Origin: Neopestalotiopsis rosae
Taxonomy: Eukaryota; Ascomycota; Sordariomycetes; Amphisphaeriales; Sporocadaceae
Direction: 5' to 3'
DNA: 64,000 nucleotides
Assembly (NCBI GenBank): GCA_023078685.1
Contig: JALGAS010000002.1
Location: 1,984,001 to 2,048,000, forward strand
The notes under the pieces were generated by a model that searched no databases, was not told the DNA's origin, and saw only the letters and a program-made list of their open reading frames with translations. The translations under genes and the position numbers were made by a program. Positions 58,433-64,000 of this stretch are shown one piece after another; the stretch's first letter is position 1, and every line of letters starts with the position of its first letter.

Positions 58433-60118
58433 TTATATCCCTTCTTTCTCCTCGCTTTTGGCGGGATCATCCTTGATTTCCTCGGGAGGAAGTGGCACTT
58501 CCTCTGGGCTCAAGACGGTCTCAGTCGGCGGCACATCGATATCGATATCCATGCTGTCTTCGACATCATTGGGATCCCCAGGACCCGGCAGCTCCGTATC
58601 TTGCGGATCGGGAATCACGGCTTCAGGAATCACGGCTTCGGGGGCCATCATGGACTCATTTTCGAGGTGCTCGGACATGCCGTCCTCTTGCACAGCTTGT
58701 AGCGGCAGTCCCGTAAAGCCAGTAAAGCCAGCAAATCCCGAAAAGCCCGTAAAGTCTCTATCCCCCAACGGTGAAGATCTATCACCAAAGGTGTCGTCCT
58801 CCTTGTGCCCATCATTCTCGCAGTCGCCATCCAGTTCCATAAGCGACGACGAGCTGGCTGTCACGTCGCCCGTGGAAAAGACGCCCTTGCCCTTAAGATC
58901 GTGGGCGTCGCCCGCCACGACCGTGGTGGACCCGGAAGGTAGTACCGAAGAGCCGGACTCGGTCGCCGACGAGTACATTAGGACGGGCCGGTCCTCGATG
59001 CTGCTCGCCATGGCTTCGCTGATGCTGGCGGCAATGGCATTGTCCACGAGCGCAAACGTGCTCTCCCGCCGGCCCGAGTTGAGCGCCTCGGCCAAGCCGC
59101 GCACGGCGCCGGACTCTTCAATCTCGGGCTCGCCGTCCAGCGACACAATCATATCCTCGAGCACCCCCTTGCCTTTACCCTTGCCCGACGGTCCCACGCC
59201 TCCGTCCCCGTCATTGTCGATCTCGAAGCTGCCCCGCCGGCTCGGCGTCCTCGACCCTCCCGTCCAAGTACTGCCGCCCGAGCACGAGCAGCCACTGCAG
59301 TCCGGGTCGCTGCAGCCGCTGCCCCTCCGCACCTGGCGCAGCGTGTCCTCGAGGACGAGAAAGTCCCGCTCGAGCACCTCGGCCCAGTTCTGCACGTCGC
59401 CGGCCTCGCGCACCTTTTCGCTGCCCTGTTTCACCACCTTGACGAGCTTGTCCGTCTCCTTGCGCAGGGCTTCGGTTGCCTGTGATGGGTGAGAAATCAA
59501 CATCAGTTATGCAGACGGCGCAAAGGGAAGTGGATGATTGCTTTCTATATTGTGTAGTAGACAAAGATTAGGAAAGTTCAAACACACCTTGGCAACATCC
59601 TTCTCCTGCTTCTCCAGCGCCTTGGCGTTGGCATGCAGCAGACTCGCGCGGCCCTGCAGCTCCGTATCCAGGAGATTGCTAATAGTGCCGACGAGGGCGG
59701 CGCGCGCCTGCGCCGTCTGCTCGGGGCTCAGAGGCGGGCTGGGCAGATTCGGGTGCAAGACGGGATGCGTGCTGCCTGTAGTCATGATCGACGTGGACGC
59801 CGTCGTGGGCACGGCCCGTGGGCTGGGTTGCGACGGCGCTATACTCTGGTTGTGGTGCAGGCTGCTGTTGGTGTTGATGTTGCTGTTGCGCCCAAACCAC
59901 GAAGACGACGAGACCGTCGTCGTGTTGGTCCCGGTGGGCGGAAATGAAGGTGATGATGGCGACGGGCTTGGTAACATTGTCGCCTGAGTATTAGATCCCA
60001 GTGGCCCAGCTAAACTGCCGGGCAGCGAAGATGGCGGTGATGCGCCGGACGACTGCCCGGTCAGTGAAGCCTGACCCGGCCCGGGACTGCTGGAGGAGGG
60101 TCCTGCGACCGCAGACAT
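58433..60118 (-). CDS. BLOC-1 subunit 1 (BLOS1/GCN5L1) homologue with long low-complexity extensions, 525 aa
   Basis: Two exons (60118-59588, 59479-58433) join exactly at DVAK/ATEALRKE over a 108-bp intron. The conserved core, about residues 138-230, reads LLDTELQGRASLLHANAKAL, then EKQEKDVAKATEALRKETDK and VQNWAEVLERDFLVLEDTLR. This is the coiled-coil helix pair of BLOC1S1, a subunit of the complex that tethers and sorts endosomes. It is preceded by about 135 residues rich in Ser, Pro and Gly. The tail of about 290 acidic residues includes a FTGFSGFAGFTGFTGL run of Gly-Phe pairs. Animal BLOS1 is only about 125-150 residues, so most of this protein is extension. The family match is confident; the role of the tails is unknown. 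Confidence 0.82.
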
Positions 60119-61103
60119 GTTTTTTGATGGCGAGCAAAATTAAATAGCTGTATTGGCAAGCATACGTCTGTATATATGTATTTTACGTTCTGATGTGCAG
60201 CTGTCAAAAGAATTTCAGGGTCGCACAATTAAAACTAGGTAATGTTAGGGAAGCAAAAATGTCTAAATTTGGATGGATGAAACAACTCATCGCGCGGTCT
60301 TGGCTGTGTCGTCCACCACGAAAATGACATGCTATCGCTGATTTGCGGGGTGCCTCATCATGATTGGAGCTGAGAGATTCCCATATCATGCAGCTGATGG
60401 AAGCCCAAGCAGTCTAGTGTATTGTAGCTGCATAGGATGGAGGCCTTAAAATATGACCGCGGTTACAGACCACTACTGCCCTTGAGCCCCATACTCCTGA
60501 AACTCATCTAGACAGTCTAACATATTGGAATCTTATGCAAAGTTCGTACTTTCAAATTCGTCCTGGCGATCATCTATTGACCTTGTAAATAAAGCTTCTT
60601 ATTGTGGTACAGAAATCTGAGCGGGTATCCCAAAGGCAATTTCACTTCTTCAATCCACTCGACGAGGTATATGCTTAGAGTGTACATGAAAATGCCTACC
60701 AGTTCTTGCCAGAACATCAACTCCAAGAAAATGCGATAGCACTTTGAATTAAAAAAGAAATGACCCCTTCAAACTACAACCAAACGCCTCTTCGCCAAAC
60801 AGTCCTGTTCGCGACGTCCAATCCATGTATGCAGAATTAATCAATCAGAGAAATAGAACAATAGTAAAATGCAACGCCGTGGTAGATATTCTGAAGAGCT
60901 GTGGGCGAGGCGCCTGGTAGCGGATTCATGCTGTTCCCGGCGTTTTCATACATGTACCCAAACAGTACTTGTACAGCTCAAATAATCGAGCAAAGATGAG
61001 TATTCAATGCACATGACAATGGTCTGTTTGCCCAGATCAAGCGGTATTGGAGCAGACAGAACTGGAGAATCATGTTCGCCCACTTAGCAAACACTCTAGT
61101 TGG
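60119..61103. other. Intergenic region
   Basis: It holds the promoter of the BLOC-1 gene and the 3' end of SOG2. Only short non-significant frames are present. Confidence 0.5.
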
Positions 61104-64000
61104 CTAAAATGGTGGCTTGCCACCGCCGTTGCGTCGAAAGGGCATTGGCCCAGCCCCATTGTTTGGGCTTAGCAACGACTCGGGGCCACGGTCGTCTTGG
61201 GCGGAAGTCATTGAGGAGATCGAGTTGAACGAGCTGTGGTTGGAACTGGTCATGGTTCCGCTTCGAGACATCGAGAGACCGCCCATCGAAATCAGGGCAT
61301 CAGCTCTTTCAAACACATTCCCGGAGAACGCGTTTGCAAAGGATGCGCTTTGCGGCGTGGAAGGCACCGTTGCCTGCACAGCCGGTCCAAGTGCAGCACT
61401 CTGCGGCGTCACTGGGAGCTGTGCTTGCGTAGAGTTGGAGTTGGACGTGTAATGGCCCTGCTGGTAGTAGTTGCCATTATCCTGGTACTGTCCCTGATAT
61501 TGACCCTGATATTGGCCCGCATATTGGCCCTGAGATGGACCCTGGCTCTGGTATTGACCTGCGTGGCGGAAAAGATTCGCCCAAGGCGAAGCGTATATGA
61601 GCTGGGTAGTCTCCTTGACGCTCAGCTGAATAGGACGAAGCCGGGTCTTGATATCCAGAGAAAGCGAGATCTGGTCCATAGCACGTCTAAGCATATTTCC
61701 AAAATCTGCCCATGCATCAACAAAACTTTTGCACAAAGCCCAAAATCCAGGGTCCGTCCGAATCCCAGGCTCTTTGAACTTGATAGCCGACAGGCGGCCC
61801 TTCAATAAATCAGTCTGGTAAATAGATTGACTGCATCTGTTGATGAGAGCTCTCCAGCACTGCAAAGCTTGTTCTGGTTGTCTCTGTGCCCTGGCCTCGC
61901 GAAGGCTGTTGTTGAATTGCTGGTTAAACATGGGGAGAGTGCGCATGAGTAGTTCCGTGGACTTGGACATGGACAAAAATATCTTCTCAAAGTGGCGCTC
62001 CTCGCCAGAAATGTCAGTCCCAAAACGGCCACCATCGCTTGATGCAAAGGACTCGCCAGACCGTGGAGTCGCAGAAGTAATAGGGGCAGTTCTCCCCGAC
62101 CCATTCAGATAGGGCATGGAGACATCCGTTGCCACTCTGAGATTGCTTGGATTGTGGCTATGCTGGCCGCCACGATATCTAGGGCCCATGTTGGCACGGT
62201 CGACAGTTGGTGTTGCGGAACTGTCACGAGAATGCGGCTTGAGCGTGCCTGCCGGTCCTATTCTTCGGGGGGTGCGAGCACGATTGTTGAAGCCAGGCAC
62301 GCCCATCAGACTTTGATTTGCTGTAACGCGAAGCTCCGTGATGCTGTTGTACAGACACAGCATTAGCGTTCGGATATATCGCGGATCGCCATTGCTGACA
62401 ATGGTCTCCATATTATTGAGAAGAATAGAGCATATATGACCATAAGCGTTAATTAAGGTCATAACGGCCCGCTGCACGTTTTCGTTCTCTCTTGGAGCTT
62501 GACTGTCAGCGCCTAGCGATTCATGCTTCATGATCTCCTGCTCGAGCTCTTCTACATGCATGTTGGTATTGAAGAAGACGATTTCCAGGCTCGAGCGCTT
62601 AGCTGTGCCGTCGTTCGTCAACCTCGTGAAAAGTTGGATCATCGGGTGGATCTGGAAAATGGCGTAGAGAATGCCCTTGGCAGACTCGAGAATGGGATCC
62701 ACGACTTTTGATTCGCGCCGTTGCTCTGGCAGGACCGAGAGACGACGGACGTAGTTGGGTCTCTGCAACAGTGGTTCCGCGGGACTGTTGGGACTGATCA
62801 TGTTTGCCTGCGCGGTGCCAGTCATCGAAGAGCCATGACTGAGCCCGCGGTAATGGCTAAACCTGTTATTTGCCTGTGTTTCGTCGAGTGTACTTAGTTC
62901 GTTGGTGCGCTTGGATATCAGTCGTCTCGGGCGTTCTGCAGAACGATCCATTCGAGAACCTTGCAATATAGTCTCGCTATTCGATCGAAGGCGTTCGTTG
63001 GGATTGCCAATTGTCAAAGGCATCACCCCGGGTTTCCTAGCTGTTGTACTTTGCTGAGACAAACCGCGCGCATGTGATCGAGATGGTATTGGTGGCGCCC
63101 GTGGAACGATGGGTGATCGCATGTCAGGTGCATCGACACCGTTGACTTTGATGGGAAATCGGCCGCTGACCACTCGTTTCAATGGAAATCTCGGGGTTTC
63201 GCTACCGTCGGTGCCTTCATCACCGTTGCCGTTCTCGAATTCGATTTTCTTTTCCGCCTCCACCTTTTCAGCAGTCTTTTGCTTCAGAAACTTTTTAATA
63301 TGTGCAGTCACAGTCACTTCCGTGACTTCGCTCTCTTTGAGAAATCCTTCATTTGGGGGACTGCTGGCCTGGACCTGTAACACTTCTCTCGGCGGGAATG
63401 TAATGGCGTTTCCGTCCAGCTTGAGAGCCTGCAATGAGACCATGTCTCCCAAACAAAGAGGGAGCTCTTCTATCCGGTTCTTTTGGACAGCAAGCACTTT
63501 GAGCGATGCTAGTTTTGCAATGTCAGGGGGGAGAACTTTAATTTTGTTCCTACCGAGATCCAGAATCTCCAAGGATTTGAGATTACATAGCTAGGGAATT
63601 AAACGGTTAGCTCTTGGCGTCAGCAGTGTATACTGGCGGAAGACTGTATTTACCGGCAATGGAAACTCCTTGATGTGGTTGTTCCTGACGTTGAGATAGC
63701 GTAGCGATGTGCATTCTGAGAACCTGGTAGGAAATGATGCAAGTTTGTTGTGGGATAATGCAAGCCTGGATCCGCAATTATCAGTACAAGACATTTCTCA
63801 GGAAACCTTAAGAAATACAGGGAAATATGGCGAGACATACCGTTCCAACTCATTTTTGATAATGTCAACGACTTCATCAGGTAGCTGTTGGATGTTTCTC
63901 CGGCTCAGGTCGACCGTAACGCCTGGTTTAAGCTCAGTGCTCACACCACTCGCTTCGGCTGCTTGCGACTCATTATCGCGAATAGCCGTTCTCATGGCTT
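61104..64000 (-). CDS. SOG2: SOG2, leucine-rich-repeat protein of the RAM signalling pathway (5' end beyond window)
   Basis: Three exons are visible (64000-63841, 63765-63654, 63590-61104), joined in frame over introns of 75 and 63 bp. The visible N-terminal part has leucine-rich repeats: VDLSRRNIQQLPDEVVD, LALSHNKLASFP, LRYLNVRNNHIKEFP, LEILDLGRNKIKVLP and LKVLAVQKNRIEELP. The rest is the SOG2 domain (PF10428), with a Ser/Pro-rich central region and a Gln/Tyr-rich stretch of QYQGQ repeats near 61484-61560. In yeast, Sog2 acts with the Cbk1 kinase in polarised growth and cell separation. An ATG lies at 63995, but homologues continue upstream of this point, so I treat the 5' end as missing. 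Confidence 0.93.

Noticed and set aside
58458..59492. 344-codon plus-strand Ser/Pro-rich frame
   Set aside because: Antisense to the acidic tail exon of the BLOC-1 gene, which has an exact splice to a conserved core.

Overview
The window is nuclear DNA of a filamentous ascomycete (Pezizomycotina; Sordariomycetes, probably Hypocreales, is my best guess). The evidence is short 50-160 bp GT-AG introns with CTAAC-like branch sites, Pezizomycotina-specific families (HET domain, HeLo-like/STAND proteins, SOG2, fungal multi-membrane hypotheticals) and an extremely AT-rich block carrying the C:G to T:A signature of repeat-induced point mutation (RIP).

Region 1 (1-19.9 kb) is an AT-rich, gene-free transposon graveyard. 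It holds one nearly full-length Ty1/copia element (5939-12272, two LTRs of about 470 bp, target duplication AAAAC). A solo LTR of the same family sits in its integrase region in opposite orientation (8848-9319, duplication TAATC). A second solo LTR lies at 147-618 (duplication TTTTA). A more degraded copia-like relic lies on the minus strand (about 624-5938), and an element bounded by inverted repeats of about 220 bp spans about 12.84-14.73 kb. A 35-bp tandem array (19.57-19.74 kb) lies next to the edge where base composition returns to normal.

Region 2 (19.9-26 kb) is a transition zone. It has no intact gene but contains a recognisable pseudogene of a fungal multi-membrane protein (22.25-24.91 kb) whose stops look like C-to-T changes.

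Region 3 (26-39 kb) is an accessory, self/non-self-like region. Its centrepiece is a divergent gene pair sharing a 221-bp promoter. On the minus strand is a HeLo-like putative cell-death effector ending in a short glycine/asparagine-rich motif. On the plus strand is a NOD-like receptor (NB-ARC plus eight near-identical 42-residue TPRs) starting with a matching motif. The two motifs share 13 of 23 residues, including an N-x-G-x-Q-x-G core. This is the layout of fungal amyloid-signalling NLR/effector systems (HELLP/PNT1 type). A HET-domain protein, an allergen-family protein, a multi-membrane protein and a small single-pass membrane protein follow.

Region 4 (41-55 kb) is metabolic: an FAD-dependent amine-oxidase-like enzyme, a UDP-glycosyltransferase, a secreted protein with a hevein-like domain, a CocE-type hydrolase, a phytanoyl-CoA-dioxygenase-like enzyme and an MFS transporter. 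The promoters of the last three share the unusual motif GTGCGGGGACCCC, which suggests co-regulation.

Region 5 (56.8-64 kb) is conserved core genome: the very-long-chain enoyl-CoA reductase TSC13, a BLOC-1 subunit 1 homologue with a long acidic tail, and the RAM-pathway leucine-rich protein SOG2, which is cut by the window edge. The locus therefore runs from a RIPed repeat island through an immune/allorecognition region into ordinary core genes.
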